Positions 44,878 through 57,597 of a stretch of 64,000 bases of DNA are shown one piece after another. The notes under the pieces are model-generated. The model was not told the DNA's origin, did not search any database, and saw only the letters and a program-made list of their open reading frames with translations. The position numbers were made by a program, and so were the translations under genes. Within the stretch, counting starts at the first letter, position 1. Every line of letters starts with the position of its first letter. Source of the stretch: Iris pallida (Eukaryota; Streptophyta; Magnoliopsida; Asparagales; Iridaceae); assembly GCA_029216955.1 (NCBI GenBank), contig JANAVB010009598.1, positions 23,680,322-23,744,321 on the forward strand, written 5' to 3'.

Positions 44878-47800
44878 TGTCACTACCACATTTCTAGTTT
44901 GAGGGTAAATTTGTCATTTTTGGGGTAATTTAAATTTATTAGTATTAATTAGAATTTATGGGAATTTTTAGGAATTATTTTGAATTTATTTGGACTAGTT
45001 TGATTTTTGACTAGTTTTGACTCATGTAGACCAACCTAAGAACTAACCCTAGTTAGTGGGGCTTGGTTAGGTCTAGTGACTCTAGTCTAACCTAGCTTAG
45101 CACTTGGTTTAAGTCATTTTAGCAATAGGATTAGAAGTCATAAGTCATGACTTATGGTTTTAGAACCTTGTTTAAGTTTAATCTACATTAGCCTTTGTAG
45201 CTTGGCCCAAGGCCCAATATTTTGACTAAGCCCTCACCCTAAACCCTAGTGGCCGGCCACACCCTCTACCTAGGGATTCCCACCATATAAAACCCCTCCC
45301 AAATCTAGGGTTGCCTCTTTTCTTTAGGAAGAGCCCTATTTTCAAGGAGGTGAGTTCTTATCTAAATAAAATCATTATAAATCCATTATAGGTCCTAAAA
45401 TCCCCAAACTAGTTGCATTAATTTCTAATACTGTTCTTCTTACTGTTATGAATATTTTGGTTCAGTTTGGAGTTGATTAGAAGTGATTGGGATACCAAGC
45501 AAGGAGCTAGCAAGGAGACTTTTCCATTGAAAGTTCAACAAGAGGTATCTTCATCATATCTCAATGAAAATTCATGTAGTCTTCACCAATAGGAAGCCCT
45601 AAGAGTCCCCCTAAGGTCTGGATGGTTTTGTGTCCAGTGTCGGATGATTCGTGTCCATTCTGGACACATATTAGAACACTGGACATGGTGTTCGACAGAA
45701 TGCCACAGAGAGCCTGTTGATCGAGTTTGTCTATTGTTTTTGAATAGAGAATAGGTTTTAGATCTAGCTTTTGGTTTTCTATCTTCGTGTCATAGTTTTC
45801 GTGTCTTCCTGTGTCGCTTTGATGTTGTGGACATGCGCGCGCACACGCTCGCGCGCTGCTACAGGGATCCCCTGCCTATCGGGCCCTGTAGCGGATACGA
45901 CACGAACTTTCTGGACACGAAACTTTGTGGGAGCCTTGGGGCACCCACTGGCACGCCACGTGTCAAGTTTCGTAGGCCCACGTGGCGTAACGAGGGAGAA
46001 ATCCTCGATGCACTGGATTTTGCCTATGCGGTGCGCCTGTATATTTGTGCACTGATACGCGCGTGTCCTGTTGTACACACTCGACTTGGATACGATTCAG
46101 GGTGTCTTATGGATAGCCCTATATGTGATGAACCTATGTTAGTGGACACGTGTCTTGGGTTGATCCCTGTTGTGCACACGAGACTCGTGCACACGTGCAC
46201 GAGGCTTAGTTCCCTGCACTGTGTCCAGGTTGTTGTTTTGGTTTTTAATTCAGTTTGGACACATTGTGTTCACTTGGGTGGATACCAATAGATTGTGTGA
46301 CACGTACACAATGTATATTTACATTACCAACCTGTTTTGTGGCATTTTAGCTCGATTTGGATGTTGAATTCTCAGTTTTCCCAATTTTACTGATTCTTAA
46401 TTATCAGTCCCTATTTCCTATTTTTTTCCAGATTTTCAATTTGAAGTTTGAGCATCAATTTACCTATTCTAATACTATTAATTGCATGGTTTAGAACCTC
46501 TAATGTGTACACCTATGTGTTTGCTAAGTGTGTGTTAAATTTGGGGCTGAATTGGTGGTTGTTTGATTCAAAACCTGGAGTTCTAGATTGGGACTGAAAA
46601 CTGAGTTGTAAACTGAATTATGTTTTCTAAATGAACTGAGATATCTGAGTTTGGGTTATGTGGGACTGAACTGAGTTCCTTCTTTTTTATTTCACTAAAT
46701 TGCAATGGTTTAATTTTGTAAACTGTTCCTATGATCACTGTTAAATAGGTTTCAATATGTAAACTGAGATATGGGGATTTGCCTCACTGTTTTGCCTATT
46801 GTTGTTCACTGTTTCCAGGTTGACCCATCCACCCTATCTACACACACAAGTCACCCACACACACATGTAAACTGGGAACAGAAGCTCACTCACTATTTTG
46901 CCTAATATAGTTCACTGTTTGTTTCCTCACTGTTTTTGCCTAGCACCTACACACACGCTAGTATATATATATATGACACTCTCACTCACACTGATTTAAA
47001 TTCTTGTATTTTGCTTCATCACACACACACCAGTACACACACATACACTTCTCCTTGAGTCACTCTTCACTGCACTATTAAATTCAGGTACACACACAAC
47101 CTCATGTGCCACACTACACACATTCCCTCTATATGCAATGTTAAGCACCCTTAGATAGGAATGTCTATTTGTGGTGTGAAATGCTTTATATACAATATGT
47201 AGACATGTATACTTGTGTGGTGTATGCCTATATGTATATACATATAGTATTTAGCCTAGAATGCATAGTGTAAATCAATATTTGTATCTATATATATAAT
47301 GTTGTATATGCATAGGTGTATGAGTACTTGAAATGTTGTGTGTAGTCTAGTATAGACTTGTTAGAGCCTAGCATGACTTGTTAGACCTAGTTAGTTGAGT
47401 TTAGCCTAGTTTAGACCTAGTTTGACTTCTAGGGTTGACCAGAGTTGACCAAGAGTTGACTTTGGCCTAGATTGACTTAGAATCATGTAGAATGCATAGT
47501 AGGACTCCATTTTACTATTCTGGACTTGTTGTGACTTGTACTGTTCTGATTAGGAGCCAGATACCACTCCTTGGACAGTACTTTTCATATTGGACACTTA
47601 GTTACAGGCGAGTACATTCTCTGATCATTTCATATCTTGCTTAGAATTATATTCCTACTTTAGATTACTATACTTGATGCTGTCACGACATTATCACGGA
47701 TTAGTACTATATGGATCTTCTCATGCGATGTTATCCCCCTCGGAAGCATCGGGTACATTGTGTCATGTGTGTTTCACTTTCATCGTGTACTCCTGTGCTT

Positions 47801-48717
47801 TCATTACATGTGCACTCCTATGAATCTTGTACTCTCATGTTCACGGAGCCCCCATGTATACTATCATGTGCACCCTATATGGGCCCCTATGTGATATCAT
47901 GTGCAATAACATACCTGTTTAGATCCTTGTGTATTCATTAGGGATACGGGGGAGTGCTAGTAGTCGTGTGAACAATTCCATTGTAGTGTAGATTCCTGTG
48001 CAACCTCGATATCCTGTGCAAATCTGTCTTGTTCACATGTGCTATCTCGTACTCTGACTCACTAGCCACTGTTAGTTCTCTATTTATAGTAAATATTTCT
48101 GTTACAGTTCTCTCTCTTGTTTACATACTGTATTTCTTCAGATCCTGTATTTTACTCTACTGCATGATTATATTTTCTAACCTGCTATGATCTGTTGAGA
48201 TGTACTGTACTCGCTCCTGTCCTGACTGGACCTGTTGAAAATATTACAGAGGACGAGGAGGAGGCCTGCCTGGACACCTACTACGGGATAGCCTTAGATG
48301 ATACCTGTGAGCTGGACTCCCAGGAGGATCCAGCAGTAGCTGAGGACCTTCCCCCGACTGCCTAGACTAGATTAGTTAGCTTGTTTTTCATTTATAGTCT
48401 GGAGGCATGTTCTAGTTAGACTCTTTATTTGGAGATCAGTTGTATATATTCTTTTATCTAAGACCTTGTATTGCTGGGATTATCTTAGACTGCTGTTATC
48501 TATTTCATTTCCTTGAGTTCTATTTCATATCGTGCTATCTTTTCCTTAGTTGTGATTGAGTTTTCTATTACTATGTTACCCCGTTCGGGGAGTATAAATT
48601 GTTTAGAGATACAATGTTAGATGTTGTGACCTAGGACAGCGTTCTACCGCCGACACTGCGGCGTAGGCTGGACGTACCCACGTCTCGTGCCCTTACTCTA
48701 GGGTGCGGGTCGTGACA
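44878..48717 (+). repeat. Element D 3' LTR
   Basis: 3840 bp, co-linear with the 5' LTR. Core promoter 45250-45292, donor-like site at 45349/45350, GC island about 45630-46300, acidic frame 48252-48365, end GTGACA at 48717. Confidence 0.95.
48252..48365 (+). CDS. LTR acidic mini reading frame (D 3' LTR)
   Basis: 37 codons plus TAG, beginning DEEEACLDTYYG, preceded by TTACAG|AG. It is the best preserved of the D pair. Compared with F, most differences in the first 30 codons are silent. Confidence 0.45.
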   Translation, partial: DEEEACLDTYYGIALDDTCELDSQEDPAVAEDLPPTA

Positions 48718-48719
48718 TT

Positions 48720-48756
48720 AATTTCGAGGACGAAATTCTTCTAAGGAGGGTAGAAT
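48720..48756 (+). other. Element C pre-PPT hairpin and polypurine tract
   Basis: AATTTCG-AGGA-CGAAATT (48720-48737) and AAGGAGGGTAGAAT (48743-48756) lie directly before C's 3' LTR. Element D inserted at the left foot of this hairpin. Confidence 0.85.
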
Positions 48757-49267
48757 TGTAACACCTACTTTTCTAAAATAAGGGCAATTTTGAACTTTTA
48801 TAATTTTGATTAATCAATAATAAGATTTAACTCATGTTATGATTTTTAGTGATTTTTAATTAATTTAAAACTATTTAAATATTAAAATGTGATTTTGATG
48901 GTTAACTAGTGTAACCCTAGAATTGCTAAGCCTAAAGACTAACTATGACCATGGGAGCCTAGTCATGTGATTAGAATGTCACATTACTTATCACTACCAT
49001 ATTTCTAGTTTGAGGATATTTTTGTCATTTTTGAGGTTATTTTAATTTAATATAATTTATTTGAATTTATGGGAATTTTTAGGATTTATTTTGGAATTGT
49101 TTGAATGAAGGTTGACTAGGTTGACTTTGACTAGCTTTGACTTGGTAGGCTAGGCTAACCTAGAAGCTAACCCTAGTTGTGTTTGGACTTGGTTGGGTCA
49201 TGTAACCCTAGTTAGACTAGAGTTAACCTATGGTTTAGTCATTTAAACCCAAGTTAGAATAGAAGGC
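48757..49267 (+). repeat. Element C 3' LTR, visible start
   Basis: Begins TGTAACACC. About 235 bp in, it carries TATCACTACCATATTTCTAG, which matches the very first bases of D's LTR (TGTCACTACCACATTTCTAG). It is interrupted by element F at 49268 and resumes outside the window. Confidence 0.85.
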
Positions 49268-50035
49268 TGTAGCACCCAATTTTTCAGATGAGGGTAATTT
49301 TGAAATTTTATAATTATAATTATTATTTATTGATATTTATTTCATATTATGATTTTTGGTGATTTTTAATTATTTTTAGACCATTTAAAATCATGACTTG
49401 TGATTTTGGTGTTTTGCTAGTGAAACCGTAGAGACTATCTACCCTAGAGCCTAGCCATGTGATTAGGGTATTTCATTTATCATTTTAGTTTGAGGGTATT
49501 TTTATCATTTTTGGATTATTTGAATTTAATATATATTTATTAGAATTTAATATGATTATTAGGAATGGTGTGATTTTAATATCATTAATTGATAGCCTTG
49601 TGGTTTAGATTAGCCCTAACCTAGTTTGGACCTAACCTAGATTAGTCATGGCTAGTCTAGTTAGTCATAGAGAGTATTAGTTATTATCTATTAGATGGGT
49701 TTAAGTCATGAATAGTTAGAATGTATAGGTTGCAACTTGACTAAGGGAAACCTAGATTCTAGGCCATTGAATAGGCTGATGGAATGAGCCATTAGATTCA
49801 TCCCAAAACCCTAACCCTAGCATTTATGACCAGCCTAGGGATTCCCCCTCCAACACTATAAAATCCCTCTCAAAGTTTGTGCCTCCTTTTTATTCATCCC
49901 TTCATTTTCTAAGGAAAGGTTTGTTCTCCATTGAAACTTCTTCATAGTTTATTCAATAGTAGTCCATTTTTATTGCAACTTCTTCCTTTGTGACCTAATT
50001 AGTGTCCCCCTACTGTTGGTGGAGACCATTCTCAG

Positions 50036-50115
50036 GTTTGATACAATTTGGAGCCATTGGCTAGCTTGAGGAGATCTCACTTTTGGGAGCTTTTCTTGTG
50101 AAGGAACACACATAG
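50036..50115 (+). other. Exon-like module in F 5' LTR
   Basis: 80 bases between CATTCTCAG and GTAAATCC, matching the modules of A and D in length and position but with little shared coding frame. Confidence 0.5.
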
Positions 50116-52227
50116 GTAAATCCCATTTCCCTCCATGAAATTTCGATTTCTTTGTATGGTTAGGAAGCCCTAGGTGTCCTCTCTCTATAGGAATAGTTTT
50201 TGCTAGGTTTCGTGTCCTTTACATGTCCGTATCGGACACGTACCAGTCAGCAGTCGCAGGTGTTCGACGAAATACCATAGTAGGCATTTCGTTCATATTT
50301 TCTGTTTCTGTTTGAATAGAAAATTAGGTTTAAGGGTCGCTTATGGGTTTCTGATGGTTTGGACACATTTCGTGTCGTGTCGGTATCGTATTGGACCCGT
50401 GGACACGCCCCCGCGTGCACGCAGTTGGCTCCCCTGCTACCACGTATCCCGTATGCCCTGCACTCAACACTTGGACACGCCAAACTTGGCATGGACACGG
50501 GGGCAGTATCTGTGCACACTTTCGCAAAGTTTTAGTGTACTTTATTTTGTGTCGGACACAGAAACGAGGCTGCACTGGTCACACACTGCACTGCACACAC
50601 GTGACCTTGTGCACTGATACGGCCTTCGTGTCGTGTCTAGACACAGCTTGGACACCTCGTGTTGACACGAGTGTGTAGCCCTAGTGTGGGCGTACACGTG
50701 TGCATGAGCACGTGTCCTAATTCGTGTCATGTCGTGTCCACGAACGTGGTGAACACGTGCACGATGCTGTGACACAGAGTGCACGATTTGTGTTCGTATG
50801 TGTTTTAAACAGTTTGGACACTTCGTGTCCACTCTAGTGGACACGAATGACACCCCCTAGACACGTGTACACCTGGGAAACCCACCTATATGCCTGAATT
50901 GTTAAATCCGTTGGGTTAATTATGGTTTCGAAATAGGTTTTTCCCATTTGGACTGATACTCAGTTCAGATTTCTGAATCCTGGGATGATAATCCATGTTT
51001 AATTTAATTAAATAGTGTTTTAATTGTCATGATTGACCCTACATGTGTATTAGTTCATGTTAGTCTAATTTTTTTATGTTAGATTAGGTTGTTTGATCTA
51101 GTAATGGGATTTGGGTTGTGAATGGACTGATAAGAGTCGACTGAATACACATTTTCCCTGAGATTTAACTCTAACTTTAATTCCTATTGTAAAACTGAAG
51201 TTTGTTAGCCATTTAATCATCCATACATGTGCAATTACATCATTGTAAGATTGTTTACTGATTTGGTGGGTTTTAGATTTCAAATTTGGCTTTTGGGAGG
51301 TTGAACTGAGTTGTAAAACTGTGACTGATACATGTGTATTCAGTTTCGATTTGATTTTCATTCCTATTTAAAACTGATTTTATGATTCTTAGACTCCATG
51401 TTAATCCATATACTTATTGTTAGTTCATTGATAGGTTGTATTGGCATGATAGATTAGGTTTTTATGAAAGAGTATAAAATTTCGAATGTGGACTCCTATT
51501 CCTCGTGTACTGAGCTTTCAATCCCAATTCACAACTGAAATTGATTTTTGGAATATATGGATTCGAATTGGTTGAAATGAACTGATATTAAACTGCCTTT
51601 AATTCCCTGTTTTAAAACTAATTTTTTTAAAAGTTTACATTCCATGTTAATTTCCTGAACATTGTTAGTTCATGTTAGAGGGGCTTCGAAATGGGTGATG
51701 AGACACTTTGGTTAACTGTTAGTTAACTGAACTGTTTAATAACAAATGATATTGGTTTCCTTTCCTTAATGTTTGCTAAACTACCCACAGTCCATTGAAT
51801 CACACACACCCTACTTATTCCTGACACACATCCCCCTTACCCCTCTCATACACACACAGGCCACCCTTAACTATCACACAGTTCACCATTTACACTCACC
51901 CACACACACACTATTTTACCTTCCTATCACATGATCTCATTTCACCCTCACACATACACCTGCCTAACAGTTGATACCCTACACAGTATACAATCACACA
52001 CACACACTCTAGCACACATATTCCCTATCATTAGCTACTCACACACACACACTTGACACTCACATACACATGTGACACTCTCATGTTCATGCCCACACCC
52101 TCACATTGCCTCTAACACACACATACACATTGACCCCTCTCTCTATATGCATATGTATATATTATATTTGAATATCTATATATGTATGTAATGTATATTG
52201 TAAGTTAATGTATATTCAATGTAGGTA

Positions 52228-53070
<843 letters not shown>

Positions 53071-54148
53071 AATGTATGCTAGTTATATAGCATATAGCTA
53101 TATTGTGATATTGTGATATAGTTGGGATAAGCTTATTTCAAGCTTGCATAGCCTTGTAATAGTGTGTACTAGCTAGTATAGGCTTGTGTGACCTAGTATA
53201 GACTAATGTAGACTAGTATAGACTAATTTAGACTTGTTAGACCTAGTTTGACCAAAGTTGACCTAGGTTTGACTTCTTGGTTGACCAAGGTTGACCAGGA
53301 GTTGACTTTGGCCTAGATTGACCTAGATTCATCTAGAATGCATTGAATTGCATATTGTTATCATTTTAGACTTGTTGTGACTTGTGCTGTTCTGATTAGG
53401 AGCCAGACACCTCTCCTCGGACAGTATATTTCATCCGGACACTCAGATACCAGGCGAATACATTCTTTGATCATTTCATATTCTACTTAGAATTATTTTT
53501 CTGCATTAAATTACTTTACTTGATACTGTCATATTGGTCACACGGATTAGTACTATATGGATCCCTTTTTGAGATGTTATCCCTTCAGGGAGCATTGGGT
53601 ACTTCATGTTCTGTGCGTTTTACTTACATGGCGTATCACTATGCTTCATTGGTTCATCGATCACTTGTGACATGTACTTTTATGCTCACAGAGTCTTTCT
53701 TGAATCCTTATCCCATTTATTGGGTCTCCTAGAATCTTCTAGAATCCCTATTTATGGGACATCCATGTATCACCCTTCGGGGGCCTTTGCATGGAATCAT
53801 AACATAACCTGGTTGGATCCTTGTGTATTGATTGGGGGTACGGAGGAGTAGAAGTAGACATGTGAATATTATCCAAGTAGTGTAGCATCAGAATCTTTCC
53901 ATAGTGTAGCATCAGAATCTCCTATGCCATTAACATGTCTATATTGTACTCTGACTCACTAGCCACTGTTAGTCTCTATTTATAGTAGATATTTCTATTT
54001 ACAGTTCTCTCTCTGTTTACATACTATATTTCTTTCAGTACATGTATCTTACTTTACTGCATGATTATATTTTCTAACCTGCTAGGAACTGTTAAGATGT
54101 ATTGTGCTCGCTCCTGTCCTGACTGGACCTGTTGAAAATATTACAGAG

Positions 54149-54262
54149 GACGAGGAGGAGGCCTGTGTGGATACCTTCTACGAGGCAGCCCTAGACGACA
54201 CTTGTGAGCTGGACTCTCAGGAGGACCCAGCTCTAGCTGAGGACATTATCCCCATTACCTAG
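54149..54262 (+). CDS. LTR acidic mini reading frame (F 5' LTR)
   Basis: 37 codons plus TAG, beginning DEEEACVDTFYEAALDD, following TTACAG|AG (acceptor ends 54146). Against D, codons such as TGT/TGC, GAT/GAC, CTA/TTA, ACT/ACC and TCT/TCC differ silently. Open upstream to a TAG near 54083, no ATG. Confidence 0.45.
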   Translation, partial: DEEEACVDTFYEAALDDTCELDSQEDPALAEDIIPIT

Positions 54263-54650
54263 ACTAGCTTATTTAGGCCTATCTTATTTATGTTGTCTTG
54301 AGACTGTTTTAGATAGACTTTATTTCTGTCTGGAGATTCTGAGTTGTTTATATTCTTTCATATTCAATAGTTGAGATTTGTACTCTGGATATTTGCTGGG
54401 ATGTTATCTTAGACTATTTTATCATCTGTATTTTCTTGAGTTCTATATCATATCGTGCTTCTTCTTCCTTAGTTGTGATTGAGTTTACTTCTATCATGTC
54501 ACCCCCATTCGGGGAGTATAAACTGCTTAGTATATTATTGCTAGATATTGTGACCTAGGACAGCGTTCTACCGCCGACACTGCGGCGTAGGCTGGACGTA
54601 CCCACGTCTCGTGCCCTTACTCTAGGGTACGGGTCGTGACATATTTTTAG

Positions 54651-54707
54651 TGGTGGCCCATGCAGGTCGAGTTTATGAAGTGGTATTCGAACTAGAGTAT
54701 CACTACA
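54651..54707 (+). other. Element F primer site and leader hairpin
   Basis: PBS TGGTGGCCCATGCAGG at 54651-54666, nine bases after the LTR. Hairpin 54676-54707 with loop GAACTA pairs at 12 of 13 positions, two of them G-U. Confidence 0.75.
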
Positions 54708-54882
54708 GCCTGCAGTCGGATTAGGATATTTTGAAGGTACTCAATCACATTAGGAAAAACTCCTTATCAGATCCCTTTTATCTAAATTTGCTGCTTATTG
54801 TTTTCCCTTGAATATAAACTGTCCTCCTTTGAAATTTTGCTTCATTCTCAGAAATTATTTCTTGTTTTGATCTGTCTTCATG

Positions 54883-55205
54883 ATGATTATGGAGACATGA
54901 TCTCATCGCTTCGGTTCGGGGGATACTATCGAGAGGCTGGCCACCTCTCGTCCTATTTATCAGGGCCTCGAGACCGCAGCTCCTGTTGTACCGACTCAGG
55001 TTGGCATTTCTGTTACATTGGAGGTGCACCTCTGTCTGTACAGAGACTTTTTCCCATCATTCTCGATTTCTTTCAGCAGCAGCGGTTCATGCAGCATCAG
55101 CAGCAGGCCAGGAGAAACCAGCAGGGGCGAGCTATCATCAGGACAGTCGAGGATGCACAGACCATTTGAGATCTTGCTGCAAGTTCTGTTCTTCTCGATT
55201 CTATT
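54883..55205 (+). pseudogene. gag: Gag remnant of element F (internal deletion)
   Basis: Starts with the counterpart of the E/D Gag start: METR has become MET followed by TGA at 54898-54900 (CGA to TGA). A diverged N-terminal stretch resembling E (about 54900-55035) then joins, without capsid domain or zinc knuckles, to the Gln-rich segment before the protease (HQQQARRNQQGRA, about 55085-55135, matching D at about 41305-41350). It ends inside the protease lead-in. It shows that F derives from a coding element by deletion. Confidence 0.7.
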
Positions 55206-57183
55206 CCCGTAATTGTCTTTTATAACTACCTTGAAATCCGATTCCATATGTTCCTTGCTGATTGATTAATTTTTGTCATGTTGCTCTTTTGTTATGTTTG
55301 TTTTTCTTCTAAAAAAATCATATGGGCTAGGTCACCTCAGTTATGGGATCTAGAATCTTTGATAGTCGTGTTAGTTGGCATAGTAAGGACATATAGTCAG
55401 ATTTTGGATGTATTTCTCGGGTATGGGGATTTAAGGTTTTTACCGTCGCATGCGGCAATACAGAAATTTTAAATACCATGATCCTAGAGGTACGTACCTT
55501 AGTCAAGGACTCTGTGATTATCGTAGCCTTGCTCACTAGCATGATGAAGACTCTGGACAACATGATTGTGGACAGACGCATATGATTAACAGATTGTATC
55601 TTGAGAAGGTTTTAAACATCATACCCTTCTGTTGTTATAAATAACTTAGGAGTAGGGATATTTAGTTTGTAGAGCTTATTCATATATGATTCTTTCGTAG
55701 TATAATGATGTGATGACTTGTAGAATGCCTGTACCCTGGGGATGATAGTTAGCATTGGTATTAGAGTAGTAACCCAGTGTAGGTGATTCCCATGTTATTT
55801 ATAATATCAACCAGTTACGTATAGGATGTTAGTATACCTTGCAGCCTTTATGATTATTTCCTTGTCATTTTTTTCAGTGAGGCACCCATGAACAGAGCCT
55901 GCCCTTGAGTATAGTTGTAGTTTCACCTAAGACTGAGAGGTCTATATACGTAGATAGATTGCACGTGAAATTGACATATAGGATATGGGTTGTTTGGTAC
56001 CTATAGATCATCGTTGTATAAGATTATTGACATGTTGTTAGCCTGTATTGGTCCAGTTTCTATTTTAGTTAAGTTCTCTTTGTGTTGAGTTCAGTCATGG
56101 TTGATCAACCTTTATTGGCAGTGTGCAGACTCTTCACTAGATACCCTGTCCCCTTGGTTCAGACTTGTACAAGTTGTTCACTGCACTCAAAATTCATTAC
56201 CCACCATGTTGCATCATAGGTTTCACTGGACCATAGTTCAGACCCAATTATTTACTCACCAATATAACCATCAACCCCTTATCATATTCTGCATATCTGG
56301 AGAGTTAGTATCATGCATATTAGAGATCTGCACTCATCCTTACTTCTGTACATGGTGACATACTGCATCTCTTAGCATTTTACTATTGATAGCCTTGCAA
56401 TACCCTTCATTATAACCTGCAGTACCTGTCCTGTAGTGGAGTTTAAACTTTTTCTTGGGCATGATTGTTCAGTTCACTTGGACAGTTGTATATATTAGAG
56501 TATAATGTGGGTTGTTAATAAGAGTTCTCCCTTGATCATTATTCTGTCCCTTTTTATTCTTGGAAACAGATGATACCTGGTTAGTCCACCTATCCAGATA
56601 CATGTCCAAATCCATTCTTTTATTGTTAGTTCAGTCTTCTAAGCCTCTACCTGAGCATTAGTTCATTTTCCATGTGTAGGTTTCCCTTCACTTTGACTTT
56701 ACAAGTGGTCCCAATTGTCCTTTCCTTTAGCTTATAAATTTAGTCTCCTTAGCATCATACCCTTTTGCCTACCCTGATGATTCAGACCATTCATCCTTAG
56801 CCTAGTTCTAAGCATTTGTTCAGTCCCTTATAAGTTAAGTCTGTCTTAACCCTTGGTTGATCAGTCATGTATATATATATATAGATGATATACTTAGGGT
56901 GTATGTGATGGGTTGTTGTTCTTGAGCATATATATGTGGTATTTGAGATTTGTGTGCTTAGCTTGTAGGTATTTAGTTATGGGTGACTTGATAGGATTGG
57001 GAAGTTAAGAGTTAGCCTATTATAGAGTTTTTTTTTTGCTAATCTCTAGTTGCCAACACTTAGGTAGCTAGCATAGGTAAATCCTAAGAAGTTGACCAGC
57101 TGATAACCAAGTACTAGGATGTTGAGAAATTGACTAGTGATTGACCCTTGACTACGTTTGACCTAGAAGGGGGTGCGATCATC
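55206..57183 (+). other. Element F interior, no coding capacity
   Basis: About 2 kb with no retroelement protein motif. The block 55322-55500 matches the conserved module of B and C. The rest is not recognised; an 85-codon frame at 56101-56358 has no visible family. Confidence 0.7.
55322..55500 (+). repeat. Conserved non-coding interior module (F copy)
   Basis: TGGGCTAGGTCACCTCAG, GGATGTATTTCTCGGGTATG, a diverged stretch, then ACCATGATCCTAGAGGTACG. Same order as B and C. Confidence 0.75.
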
Positions 57184-57185
57184 TT

Positions 57186-57222
57186 AATTTTGAGGACAAA
57201 ATTTTTATAAGGTGGGTAGGAT
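57186..57222 (+). other. Element F pre-PPT hairpin and polypurine tract
   Basis: AATTTTG-AGGA-CAAAATT (57186-57203) pairs perfectly; both arms changed together compared with D. PPT AAGGTGGGTAGGAT (57209-57222) abuts the 3' LTR. Confidence 0.8.
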
Positions 57223-57597
57223 TGTAACACCCAGTTTTCCAGATGAGGATAATTTTAAAATTTTGTAATTATAATTATAATTTATTGATATTTATTTCAT
57301 ATTATGATTTTTGGTGATTTTTAGTTATTTTTAGACTATTTAAAATCATGACTTGTGATTTTGGTGTTTTGCTAGTGAAACCGTAGAGACTGTCTACCCT
57401 AGAGCCTAGCAATGTGATTAGGATATTTCATTTATCATTTTAGTTTGAGGGTATTTTTGTCATTTTTGGATTATTTGAATTTAATATAAATTTATTGGAA
57501 TTTAATATGATTATTAGGAATGGTGTGATTTTAATATCATTAATTGATAGCCTTGTGGTTTAGATTAGCCCTAACCTAGTTTGGACCTGTCACTACC
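57223..57597 (+). repeat. Element F 3' LTR, visible start
   Basis: 375 bp, nearly identical to 49268-49640 of the 5' LTR, ending TTTGGACC where element E begins. GGACC (57593-57597) is the probable TSD of E. Confidence 0.9.

Larger units (their letters stand above)
35994..48717 (+). mobile_element. Element D: gypsy chromovirus (Tekay/Del-like) with full-length gag-pol
   Basis: 12,724 bp: LTRs 35994-39837 (3844 bp) and 44878-48717 (3840 bp), interior 5040 bp. The termini TGTCAC..GTGACA are perfect inverted repeats. Gag-Pol order is Gag, zinc knuckles, protease, RT, RNase H, integrase, chromodomain-like tail, which is Ty3/gypsy. Four-kb LTRs plus the C-terminal WEREDEMRERYP motif fit the Tekay/Del chromovirus clade. 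The LTRs look about 98-99% alike by eye. Five stop codons and an intron-like insertion break the coding frame. Confidence 0.95.
35989..48722. repeat. Target-site duplication of element D (TTAAT)
   Basis: TTAAT at 35989-35993 and 48718-48722. Joining the flanks restores C's pre-PPT sequence TTAATTTCGAGGACG. Confidence 0.95.

Noticed and set aside
54798..55247. Several overlapping frames around the F gag remnant
   Set aside because: The true frame is the broken gag start and Gln-rich segment; the others are shadows of it.
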